Shown here: piece by piece, positions 17,054 to 24,996 of the stretch
Numbering within the stretch: the first letter of the stretch is position 1
Layout: each line of letters opens with the position of its first letter
Origin: Blastococcus sp. CT_GayMR19
GTDB lineage: Bacteria > Actinomycetota > Actinomycetes > Mycobacteriales > Geodermatophilaceae
Direction of reading: 5' to 3'
Assembly: GCF_004570385.1 (NCBI RefSeq)
Contig: NZ_SPQL01000007.1
Coordinates: forward strand, 181,732 to 245,731
Length of the DNA: 64,000 nucleotides
Made by a program: the position numbers and the translations under genes
Notes under the pieces: model-generated
The model's database searches: none
Seen by the model: the letters and a program-made list of their open reading frames with translations, nothing else
What the model was told of the DNA's origin: nothing

Positions 17054-17176
17054 TCAGGAGACCCTTCCGCCCGCCGGGACAGGCCCGGTTCCAGCGACCG
17101 GCACGACGACCGCCCGGCCGGACCCGGTGTCGAGGTCGACGCCGGTCACGACGGCGTCCGGGTCGTCCTGGTGCAT
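17054..17176 (-). pseudogene. 40-codon ORF resembling the N-terminus of classical AraB
   Basis: [18 protein letters not shown] continues as SGRAVVVPV and ends after 40 codons. Residues 12-25 ([14 protein letters not shown]) match the first ATP-binding strand and loop of AraB-type ribulokinases (GVDFGT-SGRAVVV). It has an excellent ribosome binding site (AGGAGG five bases before the ATG), and its TGA is one base before the ATG of the working kinase. I read it as a remnant of an araB gene whose body was replaced by another FGGY kinase, now perhaps serving as a translated leader that couples ribosomes into the operon. A chance ORF is the other possibility, but motif, start site and position all coincide. 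Confidence 0.55.
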
Positions 17177-17234
17177 CAGTCCTCCTGCGCCCGGCGGGGT
17201 CGACGACGGTGGGACGGAGCCGGTGCGGCGACTG

Positions 17235-17262
17235 ATGTTAGCGCTAACATCCGCGTGGTCAA
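17235..17262 (-). promoter_or_regulatory. araBDA promoter with LacI-type operator
   Basis: On the minus strand, TTGACC (17262-17257), a 16-bp spacer and TAACAT (17240-17235) form a good promoter. The perfect 16-bp palindrome ATGTTAGCGCTAACAT (17235-17250) covers the -10 region, the classic repressor position, and has the central CG of LacI/GalR sites. A close copy lies upstream of the sugar-binding protein gene at 22543-22556. The -35 box overlaps the lacI stop codon. Confidence 0.85.
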
Positions 17263-18311
17263 CCCCTCTCCGGGCGCGCGGAACCGGCCCGCGAGGGTCC
17301 GCTGCTGCCCCGCACCACGAGCGTGGGCGGCACGGGGTCCGGATGCAGGTCCTCGCCCTGTAGCCGGGCGAGCACCAGCTGCACCCCGCGGCGCCCCAGC
17401 TCGGCGAAGTCCTGGCGCACCGTGGTCAGCGGCGGGGTGAAGTAGGGCGCCTCCGGCAGGTCGTCGAAGCCCACGACGCTGACGTCCTCAGGCACCGAGA
17501 GCCCCTCCTCGTGCAGCGCGGCGAGCAGCCCGAGCGCCATCTGGTCGTTGGCCAGGAACACCGCCGTGACGTCGTCCCCACCCCTGACCCGGGCGGCCAG
17601 CTGCTTGCCCGCCGCGTAGCCCGACGAGGGCGTCCAGTCGCCGGCGAGCAGCCCGGGCACGGGAGCGCCGGCGGCGCGCAGCTCCGAGCGCCAGCCCTCG
17701 ATGCGCGCCCGCGCCTCCTGCGAGTCGGCGGGGCCGGTGACGTGGTGCACCGTGCGGTGCCCCAGGTCCAGCAGGTGCCGGGTGGCCAGGCGCGCGCCCG
17801 TCTCCTGGTCGACGCCGACGGCCGGCCGGTCCTCGACCCCGCCCACCTGGACGGCGACGAGCGGTACCGGGGCGTCGATCGCGGTCAGCGCCTCGGCGGC
17901 GTCGTCGTAGGTGCTGAGCGCGACGACCGCGTCGACCGACTGCGCGACGAAGCGGTCGACGGCCTCCCGCATCGCGGCGGCGGTGGCGTCGTCCAGGATC
18001 GTCACGCTGAGCGCGTAGCCGGCGGCCCGGGCGGCCTGTTCCAGACCGAGCATCGTCTGGGCCGGGCCGTACTGGCTGATGTTGACCGTGACCAGCCCGA
18101 TGGTCCGGGTCGATCCGGTGACCAGCGCGCGGGCCGCGATGTTCGGCCGGTAGCCCAGCTCGGCGATCGCCCGCTCCACGCGCGCGCGGGTCCCGGGCGC
18201 GACGCTGCGGTGGCCGTTGACCACCCGGGAGACCGTCTGGTGGGACACCCCGGCCCGGGCGGCGACGTCCGCCATCACCAGCGGCCGGCCAGCGGCCGCC
18301 TGGGGCTGCAC
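17259..18311 (-). CDS. LacI family transcriptional regulator of arabinose genes
   Basis: 350 residues. N-terminal HTH PLVMADVAARAGVSHQTVSRVVNGHRSV with the hinge helix RPNIAARALVTGST, followed by a periplasmic-binding-like domain: TIGLVTVNISQYGPAQTMLGLEQAARAAGY, VFLANDQMALGLLAALHEEG and SVVGFDDLPEAPYFTPPLTTVRQDF. GTG 18311 follows GAGGAGGA. It sits between the transporter genes and the araBDA operon, and matching palindromic operators precede both. It most likely represses them and is released by a pentose or its phosphate. AraC, the enterobacterial regulator, is absent. Confidence 0.92.
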   Translation of the reverse strand: MQPQAAAGRPLVMADVAARAGVSHQTVSRVVNGHRSVAPGTRARVERAIAELGYRPNIAARALVTGSTRTIGLVTVNISQYGPAQTMLGLEQAARAAGYALSVTILDDATAAAMREAVDRFVAQSVDAVVALSTYDDAAEALTAIDAPVPLVAVQVGGVEDRPAVGVDQETGARLATRHLLDLGHRTVHHVTGPADSQEARARIEGWRSELRAAGAPVPGLLAGDWTPSSGYAAGKQLAARVRGGDDVTAVFLANDQMALGLLAALHEEGLSVPEDVSVVGFDDLPEAPYFTPPLTTVRQDFAELGRRGVQLVLARLQGEDLHPDPVPPTLVVRGSSGPSRAGSARPERG

Positions 18312-18341
18312 CGTTCCTCCTCGGGTCCTCGATCCGCCGCT

Positions 18342-18360
18342 GCCGGGGGCCCTCCCCGGC
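18342..18360 (-). terminator. hairpin between sugar permease gene and lacI
   Basis: Seven-bp stem GCCGGGG/CCCCGGC with a 5-base loop, in the 57-bp gap downstream of the permease gene. It may end or reduce transcription into the regulator gene. Confidence 0.5.
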
Positions 18361-18367
18361 CGGCGCT

Positions 18368-19615
18368 TCAGCGGGACGCGCCGGCGCGGCGCTTGTTGTA
18401 GACGTCGAACGCGACGGCGAGCAGCAGGACGAGGCCCTTGATGACCGACTGGATCGGCTGCTCCACACCCATGAGCTGCATGCCGTTGCTCATCACGGCC
18501 ATGATCAGGCCGCCGACCATCGCCCCGACCACCGTGCCGACGCCACCGGTGACCGCCGCGCCGCCGATGAACGCCGCCGCGATCGCGTCCAGCTCGAACA
18601 TGTTGCCGGCGCTGGGCTGCGAGCCGTTGGAGCGCGAGGAGTAGATGATCCCGGCGACCGCGGACAGGAAGCCCATGTTCACGAAGATCCAGAAGTTGAC
18701 GACCTTCACCTTGACGCCGGAGAGCTGCGCCGCAGCCAGGTTGCCGCCGATGGCGTAGATCTGGCGCCCGAAGACGCTCCGCTTCGAGATCACGCCGTAG
18801 GCGAGGATCAGCACAGCCAGGATGATCAGCACGATCGGCAGGCCGCGGGCGTGGGCCAGCTGCCAGGCGAAGTACATGACGACGGCGCCGACGGCCACGA
18901 CCCGGGCGACGAACAGCGGGAACGACTCGACCGGCTGCTGGTACTTGATCCGGGCCAGGCGGGTGCGGAATCCGCTGAACGCGTAGCCGCCGACGGCGAT
19001 GACGCCGATGAGCAGGGTGAAGGCGTCGTAGCCGTCGCCGCCGATGAGTCCGTTGAGGAAGCCGCTGGCGACCTTGCTGTACTCCGCGGGGAACGGCGAC
19101 AGCGAGACGTTGCCGAGCACCTGCTGGGTCATGCCGCGGAACAGCAGCATGCCGGCGAGGGTCACGATGAACGCCGGGATGCCGACGTAGGCCACCCAGA
19201 AGCCGTGCCAGGCGCCGACCGCCAGGCCCACGGCGAGCGCGGCGAGGACGCCGACCCACCACGGATAGTCGTTCTTGATGACCAGGATCGCCGACACCGC
19301 CCCGGTGAGGGCGACGACCGAGCCGACCGACAGGTCGATGTGGCCGGCGATGATCACGAGGACCATCCCGATCGCCAGGACCAGGATGTAGGAGTACTGC
19401 AGGACGATGTTCGTGATGTTGCCGGGGCTGAGCGACAGGCCGTCGGTGATGATGGCGAAGAGCACCACGATCGCGGCGAAGGCGACGTAGATGCCGCTGG
19501 TCCGCAGGTTGCGCGTGATCAGCTGCCGGACGTCACTGGTCCCGGTGTGCAGGGCGACGGCGGGCGCCGGCTCCTGCGGGGTGGGGTCGGCTTCCGGCGG
19601 CGCGGTCCTGGTCAT
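18368..19615 (-). CDS. sugar ABC transporter permease (CUT2, XylH/GguB type)
   Basis: 415 residues with about ten hydrophobic segments and the family's conserved loop [20 protein letters not shown] near residue 92. The EAA-like segment [28 protein letters not shown] is the contact with the ATPase. The C-terminal half ([27 protein letters not shown]) is typical of ribose/xylose permeases; the final tail is short and basic. CUT2 permeases act as homodimers. The start overlaps the ATPase stop (ATGA). With its ATPase and binding protein it forms a complete pentose importer. Confidence 0.92.
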   Translation of the reverse strand: MTRTAPPEADPTPQEPAPAVALHTGTSDVRQLITRNLRTSGIYVAFAAIVVLFAIITDGLSLSPGNITNIVLQYSYILVLAIGMVLVIIAGHIDLSVGSVVALTGAVSAILVIKNDYPWWVGVLAALAVGLAVGAWHGFWVAYVGIPAFIVTLAGMLLFRGMTQQVLGNVSLSPFPAEYSKVASGFLNGLIGGDGYDAFTLLIGVIAVGGYAFSGFRTRLARIKYQQPVESFPLFVARVVAVGAVVMYFAWQLAHARGLPIVLIILAVLILAYGVISKRSVFGRQIYAIGGNLAAAQLSGVKVKVVNFWIFVNMGFLSAVAGIIYSSRSNGSQPSAGNMFELDAIAAAFIGGAAVTGGVGTVVGAMVGGLIMAVMSNGMQLMGVEQPIQSVIKGLVLLLAVAFDVYNKRRAGASR

Positions 19616-21150
19616 CCGACGAGCTCCCTCTCCTTGGTCATCAGTTCCATGAGGCGTTCCTGGGTGGCCTCACGCACCGGAAGCTGACCGGTGATCCGGC
19701 CGGCGGACAGCGTGTAGATGCGGTCACAGATGCCGAGCAGCTCGGGCAGCTCGGACGAGATGACGACGACGGCCTTCCCGGCGTCGACCAGGCGGTTGAT
19801 GATCGTGTAGATCTCGTACTTGGCGCCGACGTCGATCCCGCGGGTCGGCTCGTCGAGGATGAGCACGTCCGGGTCGGTGAACAGCCACTTCGACAGGACG
19901 ACCTTCTGCTGGTTGCCGCCCGACAGCTTCCCGACGACCGACATCACGCTCGGCGCCTTGATGTTCATGCTCCGGCGGCTCTCCTCGGCGACCTTGGTCT
20001 CCTCGTTGCCGTTGACCCAGCCCCGCCGGGCGAGCTTCTTCAGGCCGGCGGCCGAGACGTTGCGCCGGATGTCCTCGATGAGGTTGAGGCCGTAGCGCTT
20101 GCGGTCCTCGGTCGCGTAGGCGATGCCGTGGCCGATCGCCTCCGAGACGGTGCGCGCCTGCACCTCGCTGCCGCGGATGAACACGCGCCCGGAGATGTTG
20201 CGGCCGTAGGAGCGGCCGAAGATGCTCATCGCCAGCTCGGTGCGGCCCGCGCCCATGAGGCCGGCGATGCCGACGACCTCCCCGGCGCGCACCGTGAAAC
20301 TGGCGTCCTCGACGACCTTGCGGTCCTGCGTGGGGTGCCAGACGGTCCAGTCCTCGACCCGCATGACCTCCTCGCCGGGTGAGGAGACCCGGTCGGGGTA
20401 GAAGCTCTCCAGGTCGCGGCCGACCATGCCGCGGATGATGCGCTCCTGGGTCACCTCACCGGCGTGCAGGTTCAGCGTCTCCACCGTCTTGCCGTCCCGG
20501 ATCACGGTCACGTTGTCCGAGATCGCGGTGATCTCGTTGAGCTTGTGCGAGATCATGATCGAGGTGATGCCCCGCTCCTTGAGCTTGCGGAGCAGGCCCA
20601 GCAGGTGCTCGGAGTCGGTGTCGTTGAGCGCGGCGGTGGGCTCGTCGAGGATGAGCAGCCGCACGTCCTTCGAGAGCGCCTTGGCGATCTCGACCAGCTG
20701 CTGCTTGCCGACGCCGAGCTGGCCGACGGGGGTCACCGGGTTCTCGTGCAGGCCGACCGAGGCCAGGAGCTTCGCGGCGTCGGCGTTCGCGAGGTTCCAG
20801 TCGATCAGGCCGGTCCGGCCACGACGCTCGTTGCCCAGGAAGAGGTTCTCCGCGATGGACAGGTACGGGACGAGCGCGAGCTCCTGGTGGATGATCACGA
20901 TCCCGACGTGCTCGCTGTCGCGGATACCGCCGAAGTGCACCGGACTGCCGTCGAAGACGATCTCGCCGTCGTAGTCGCCGGCGGGGTACACCCCCGACAG
21001 GACCTTCATGAGCGTCGACTTGCCGGCGCCGTTCTCACCGCAGATGGCATGGATCTCGCCGCGGCGGACGTTCAGGTTGACGTCCTGCAGCGCCTTCACG
21101 CCGGGGAACGTCTTGGTGATGGAACGCATCTCCAGGATGTTGTCGCCCAT
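19612..21150 (-). CDS. sugar ABC transporter ATPase, double domain (CUT2, XylG/GguA type)
   Basis: 512 residues with two nucleotide-binding domains. Domain 1 has Walker [11 protein letters not shown]-loop [21 protein letters not shown], the degenerate signature [16 protein letters not shown] and Walker [12 protein letters not shown]. Domain 2 has the degenerate Walker [18 protein letters not shown], signature [15 protein letters not shown] and Walker [21 protein letters not shown] degenerate second P-loop is normal for CUT2 ATPases. It energises the arabinose importer from the cytoplasmic side. It lies 164 bp downstream of the binding-protein gene, past a hairpin. Confidence 0.93.
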   Translation of the reverse strand: MGDNILEMRSITKTFPGVKALQDVNLNVRRGEIHAICGENGAGKSTLMKVLSGVYPAGDYDGEIVFDGSPVHFGGIRDSEHVGIVIIHQELALVPYLSIAENLFLGNERRGRTGLIDWNLANADAAKLLASVGLHENPVTPVGQLGVGKQQLVEIAKALSKDVRLLILDEPTAALNDTDSEHLLGLLRKLKERGITSIMISHKLNEITAISDNVTVIRDGKTVETLNLHAGEVTQERIIRGMVGRDLESFYPDRVSSPGEEVMRVEDWTVWHPTQDRKVVEDASFTVRAGEVVGIAGLMGAGRTELAMSIFGRSYGRNISGRVFIRGSEVQARTVSEAIGHGIAYATEDRKRYGLNLIEDIRRNVSAAGLKKLARRGWVNGNEETKVAEESRRSMNIKAPSVMSVVGKLSGGNQQKVVLSKWLFTDPDVLILDEPTRGIDVGAKYEIYTIINRLVDAGKAVVVISSELPELLGICDRIYTLSAGRITGQLPVREATQERLMELMTKERELVG

Positions 21151-21255
21151 GGGCTCCGTCGTCCTCGTCCTCGTCGTCGAGTGCGGTCTGGTGCGGTGTT
21201 CAGAGTGTGGGCCCTCGCGGGCCGTCGCGCGGGATCGAATCCGTCCCGGGTGGTG

Positions 21256-21297
21256 CGGCCGGGCTCGGCAGCGGTCGTCGCCGCCGAGCCCGGCCGG
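21256..21297 (-). terminator. hairpin between binding-protein and ATPase genes
   Basis: 14-bp perfect stem (21256-21269 with 21284-21297, core GGGCTCGGC) in the 164-bp gap. In binding-protein-dependent operons such hairpins protect and over-represent the first gene's message while letting some transcription through. Confidence 0.65.
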
Positions 21298-21314
21298 TCA
21301 GGGGATCCCTGCGG

Positions 21315-22472
21315 TCAGTCGGCGGCCTGGCCGGCCTCGACCTCTTCGGCCGTCCAGTACTCCGACTCGATCAGCACGGGCTCGATGTCGTCCGCGAAGA
21401 CGGTCTCGACCGGCAGCAGGTAGGACGGGATGATCTTGACACCGTTGTCGTAGTCCTCGGTGTTGTTGGCCTCCGGCTCGTTGCCCTCGAGGAACGCCTT
21501 GGCGGCGACCACGGCCTGCTCGGCGAGGAGTCGGGTGTCCTTGAAGATCGTGGAGCTCTGGACACCGTCGGCGATCAGCTTGACCGAGGCGATCTCGGCG
21601 TCCTGGCCGGTCACGATCGGCATCGGGTTGGCGCCACCCTCGGTGGTCGGGCCGTAGCCCGCGTTCTGGAGGGCGGTGATGATGCCGCGGGACAGGCCGT
21701 CGTAGGGCGAGAGGACGCCGTTGACCTTCGTGCCGTCGGCGTAACTGCCGGTCAGGAGGTCCTCCATGCGCTTCTGCGCGGTCTCCTGCTGCCAGCGGAG
21801 GGTCGCGACCTGCTCGATGTCGGTCTGACCCGACTTCACGACGAGCGTGCCGTCGTCGATCTTGGGCTGCAGGACCGACATGGCACCCTCGAAGAAGAAG
21901 AAGGCGTTGTTGTCGTCCAGCGAACCGGCGAACAGCTCGATGTTGAACGGCCCGGTCGCCGTGCCGTCGGGGGCGTCGTCGTTGGCGATGCCGAGCCCGG
22001 TCAGGAGCGCGTTGCCCTGGGCCACGCCGACCTTGAAGTTGTCGAAGCTGACGTAGAAGTTGACGTTCTCCGAGTCACGGATGAGCCGGTCGTAGGAGAT
22101 GACCGGGATGTCGGCGTCGGCCGCCGCCTGGAGCTGGGTGCTGAGCGCTGTGCCGTCGATCGCGGCGATGATCAGCGCGTTCACGCCCTGGGTGATCATC
22201 TGGTCGACCTGCTGCGACTGGGTGGGGATGTCGTCGTTGGCGAACTGGAGCTTGACCTCGTACCCCTCGGCCTCCAGCTGCTCCTTCACGGAGTTGCCGT
22301 CGGCGATCCATCGCTCGGAGGTCTGCGTCGGCATCGAGACGCCGATCGACAGGTCCTCCGGGGCGCTGGCGCCGCCGCCGCCCGACGAGCCGCTGCCCGC
22401 GCCCTCGCCACCACAAGCCGCCAGGGAGAGCGCCGCTGCGGCACCCATGGCGGTGAAGAGCTTCCTGCTCAC
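21315..22472 (-). CDS. sugar-binding lipoprotein (ChvE/XylF type)
   Basis: 385 residues. Signal peptide with lipobox LAAC (Cys near residue 20), then a Gly/Ser-rich linker (GGEGAGSGSSGGGGAS) and a periplasmic-binding fold starting LSIGVSMPTQTSERWIADG. The segment QVDQMITQGVNALIIAAIDGTAL and the ligand loop PVISYDRLI resemble ChvE and xylose-binding proteins, which take arabinose, xylose, glucose or galactose. It is anchored outside the membrane and feeds the permease encoded downstream. It is the first gene of the transporter operon, behind a LacI-type operator. ATG 22472 follows GAGGAGA. Confidence 0.92.
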   Translation of the reverse strand: MSRKLFTAMGAAAALSLAACGGEGAGSGSSGGGGASAPEDLSIGVSMPTQTSERWIADGNSVKEQLEAEGYEVKLQFANDDIPTQSQQVDQMITQGVNALIIAAIDGTALSTQLQAAADADIPVISYDRLIRDSENVNFYVSFDNFKVGVAQGNALLTGLGIANDDAPDGTATGPFNIELFAGSLDDNNAFFFFEGAMSVLQPKIDDGTLVVKSGQTDIEQVATLRWQQETAQKRMEDLLTGSYADGTKVNGVLSPYDGLSRGIITALQNAGYGPTTEGGANPMPIVTGQDAEIASVKLIADGVQSSTIFKDTRLLAEQAVVAAKAFLEGNEPEANNTEDYDNGVKIIPSYLLPVETVFADDIEPVLIESEYWTAEEVEAGQAAD

Positions 22473-22541
22473 TGAGTCTCCTCCTCGAGAATCTGCCGCC
22501 TCGACTCAGCGGCCATGCCCGCATCGGCGCGGGCCGGACCA

Positions 22542-22570
22542 ATGTGAGCGCTAACACGACTCCGCGTCAA
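22542..22570 (-). promoter_or_regulatory. promoter of the sugar transporter operon with LacI-type operator
   Basis: On the minus strand, TTGACG (22570-22565), a 17-bp spacer and TCACAT (22547-22542). The operator TGTTAGCGCTCACA overlaps the -10, the same layout as the araBDA promoter; it differs from that perfect palindrome at one symmetric position. Both sites should therefore bind the regulator encoded at 17259-18311. Confidence 0.82.
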
Positions 22571-22697
22571 CCCCCTGCGCGCCCGCAAGATGTCACTTTC
22601 GCGTAACGCTCGCGCCACCCCGGCGTGCACCGAGATGCCCCTCCGCCGCTCGCCCCGGACGGCCGTCACCGAGACGCGGGCGCGTGATGACCCAGGG

Positions 22698-23627
22698 TCA
22701 GCGGAGGGTGATCTGCCGGGCCAGCAGTCCGGCCCGCGCCCGCCGCTCGTCGGAGGTCAGCGGGGCCGACGACGTCATCGCCGTCTCGAGCCGGGCCTGG
22801 AACTCCGTCGCCGGGCCGATCCAGTCCTCGGCCGGGGCGTCGGCCGGCAGGTCCCAGACCGGGACGACGAGCCCGAGGGCACGGAAGGCACCGGCGTAGC
22901 GGGTGCCCTCGCCCAGGGTGAGCTGCTCGGCGGCAGAGAGCCGGGCCAGCGCGTCGAGCAACGGCTCCTCCGCCTCGGGCCGCACCCAGCGCAGGTGCGC
23001 CCGCTCGTTCCCGGGGCGCACCCAGTACGCGGCGTCCAGACCGGCCAGGCGCACCGTCGGCAGGATGGCCTCGTTGGCGTGCTCAAGCCCGGACAGCGCC
23101 GCCGGGCCGGGATCGGTGCCTTCGAGCCAGAACGCGAAGGTGTCGTGGACGGTCACCTCGAACGGGGCGGACACGTCCAGCAACTCCTGCAGTCGCGGTC
23201 CCTCTCCCACGCCGACCGGGCCCATGTCGACCGGGGCTCCGGCGGGCGCCTCGAGCGCGGCCGCCAGCGCGGTGCCGATGTCCCGGCTGACGTCGTCGGA
23301 GGAGGCCTGCATCTGGACGCCGAGCAGGATCTCGCCGTTCGCCCGGACCAGGGCCGGGGCGCCGCCGGGCAGCACGCTGGCCAGGGTCACCTCCCGGCCC
23401 TCCGTCGTCCTCAGCCTGGCCGTGGCCGCGGGCACCAGCTCGCGGAGCGCCACCCAGTCGGCCTCGCCCGGCAGCCCTTCGAAGGGCCGCGTGACCGGCG
23501 GCGCGTAGCCGGAGCCGTGGCAGTGCTTGTACCGGCGGCCCGATCCGCACGGGCACGGAGCCTTGGGGTTCACGCCCTCCGGGGGAGCGGAGGCGGAGGG
23601 ACGCTTGCGGGTGGAGGAGCGGGCCAT
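22698..23627 (-). CDS. DUF5926 family protein with N-terminal SEC-C zinc motif
   Basis: 309 residues. A basic N-terminus (MARSSTRKRPS) precedes the SEC-C motif APCPCGSGRRYKHCHG (residues about 23-38), whose three Cys and one His bind zinc and which also occurs at the SecA C-terminus. The remaining 260 residues (PFEGLPGEADWVALRELVPAATA onward) match the actinobacterial DUF5926 family of unknown function. The motif suggests binding to the ribosome or SecB-like partners, but nothing here proves it. ATG 23627 was taken over the upstream in-frame ATG because family members begin MA-(K/R)-rich just before the SEC-C motif. Confidence 0.82.
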   Translation of the reverse strand: MARSSTRKRPSASAPPEGVNPKAPCPCGSGRRYKHCHGSGYAPPVTRPFEGLPGEADWVALRELVPAATARLRTTEGREVTLASVLPGGAPALVRANGEILLGVQMQASSDDVSRDIGTALAAALEAPAGAPVDMGPVGVGEGPRLQELLDVSAPFEVTVHDTFAFWLEGTDPGPAALSGLEHANEAILPTVRLAGLDAAYWVRPGNERAHLRWVRPEAEEPLLDALARLSAAEQLTLGEGTRYAGAFRALGLVVPVWDLPADAPAEDWIGPATEFQARLETAMTSSAPLTSDERRARAGLLARQITLR

Positions 23628-23696
23628 GCCGTCGAGCGTAGGTGGGGCGGAACCGGCGTCGATCCGGCCCCACGGGACACCGGTCCGCGGCGAGTA

Positions 23697-23741
23697 CGAC
23701 GAACTCGTGGCCATCACGCGCTGATGGCCACGAGTTCGTCG
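23697..23741. repeat. perfect 20-bp inverted repeat in a divergent promoter region
   Basis: Arms 23697-23716 and 23722-23741 (containing GAACTCGTGGCCATCA) are fully complementary around a 5-base centre. Unlike the other hairpins it lies between two divergently transcribed genes (DUF5926 and P450), so a terminator role is unlikely; an operator or a mobile palindrome is possible. Confidence 0.7.
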
Positions 23742-23778
23742 CGGTCGACGCCAGGACCCGCGGTGTGGCCGACCTTCC

Positions 23779-23784
23779 TAAACT
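23779..23784 (+). promoter_or_regulatory. -10 hexamer of a probable leaderless promoter (P450)
   Basis: TAAACT lies six bases before the P450 GTG at 23791. No Shine-Dalgarno sequence is present. Confidence 0.5.
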
Positions 23785-23790
23785 CCCGGC

Positions 23791-24996
23791 GTGACCTCGG
23801 CTCCTCCTCTGGATCTCGACGACCCGGCGGTCGTGGCCGACCCCTACCCCGCGTTCGCCCGCGCCCGGGCGGTCGCACCGGTGCAGTGGCACGAGGGGCT
23901 GGGCCTCTGGCTGTCGTTCACGCACGCCGAGTCCAACGCCGTCCTCCGGGACCGCCGGCTGGGCCGCGTCTGGTCGGACAAGGCCCCGGCCGAGCGGTTC
24001 GAGAGCTTCAACCTCATCCACCGGAACGCCATCCTGGAGATGGAGCCGCCGCACCACACGCGGCTGCGGCGGCTGATCAGCACGGCGTTCGCCCGCGGTC
24101 ACGTCGAGCGGCTGCGGCCGTGGGTGGAGGCCCTGGCCGGCCGGCTGGTCGACGGCCTGCTCGAGGAGTCGGGCGGCGGGCGGTCGGTGGACCTGCTGCC
24201 GGGGATGGCCGAGCAGCTGCCGGTCGCCGTCATCGCCGAGCTGCTCGGGGTGCCCGACGCCGACCGGCCACTGCTCCGGCCCTGGTCCAACGCGATCGTG
24301 AAGATGTACGAGTACGAGCGGACCCGGGAGCGGGAGGACGACGCCGAGCGTGCGGCGGACGAGTTCGTCACCTACCTCCGCGCGCTGGCCGCCGAGCGGC
24401 GGAGGTCCCCGGGCGAGGACCTGGTCAGTCATCTGGTGAGTGTCCGCGACTCCGAGGGCGACCGGCTCACCGAGGACGAGCTGGTCACCACCTGCATCCT
24501 GCTGCTCAACGCCGGTCACGAGGCGACGGTGAACGTGACGGGCAACGGCACGCTCGCCCTGTTGCGGAACCCGGACCAGCTGCGGCGGCTGCGGGCCGAC
24601 CGCTCGCTGCTGCCGGCCGCCATCGAGGAGCTGATGCGCTTCGACTCTCCCCTCCAGCTCTTCGAGCGCACCGCCACCGCGGACGTGGAGATCGGCGGGA
24701 TCACGGTGCGGCAGGGGCAGAAGATCGCCGCGCTGCTGGGCGCGGCCAATCGCGACCCAGCCGTCTTCGCCGAGCCGGACACCCTGGACGTCGGCCGCGC
24801 GGAGAACCCGCACATCTCCTTCGGCGCCGGCGTGCACTTCTGCATCGGCGCACCGCTCGCCCGGGTCGAGCTGCAGGCCACCTTCGGGGCACTGCTCGAT
24901 CGGACGTCGTCCCTCGAGCTGGGCGGCGAGCCGGTGCGCCGTCCCGAGTTCGTGATCCGCGGATTGGCCGAGCTGCCCGTCGTCCTCAGCCGCTAG
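23791..24996 (+). CDS. cytochrome P450
   Basis: 401 residues, the size of soluble bacterial P450s. Oxygen-binding I-helix LLLNAGHEATVN (acid-alcohol pair replaced by HEAT as in many CYP107/CYP125-like enzymes), K-helix ExxR in IEELMRF, and heme loop ISFGAGVHFCIGAPLARVE with the thiolate Cys. N-terminal DDPAVVADPYPAFARARAVAPVQW is also typical. It needs a ferredoxin and reductase, and none is encoded nearby. The substrate is unknown. It begins at GTG, probably on a leaderless mRNA. Its 3' end overlaps the convergent PIN-like gene by 11 bp. Confidence 0.93.
   Translation: MTSAPPLDLDDPAVVADPYPAFARARAVAPVQWHEGLGLWLSFTHAESNAVLRDRRLGRVWSDKAPAERFESFNLIHRNAILEMEPPHHTRLRRLISTAFARGHVERLRPWVEALAGRLVDGLLEESGGGRSVDLLPGMAEQLPVAVIAELLGVPDADRPLLRPWSNAIVKMYEYERTREREDDAERAADEFVTYLRALAAERRRSPGEDLVSHLVSVRDSEGDRLTEDELVTTCILLLNAGHEATVNVTGNGTLALLRNPDQLRRLRADRSLLPAAIEELMRFDSPLQLFERTATADVEIGGITVRQGQKIAALLGAANRDPAVFAEPDTLDVGRAENPHISFGAGVHFCIGAPLARVELQATFGALLDRTSSLELGGEPVRRPEFVIRGLAELPVVLSR

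Noticed and set aside
15271..17235. Long open frame antisense to the araB-like kinase and araD
   Set aside because: Its product is a compositional mix of Arg, Gly, Asp and Gln without any domain; the opposite strand encodes clear enzymes.
17259..19262. Open frame joining the LacI regulator with 300 extra N-terminal residues
   Set aside because: The extra part is the shadow of the permease gene; the HTH begins shortly after the GTG at 18311, which has a strong ribosome binding site.
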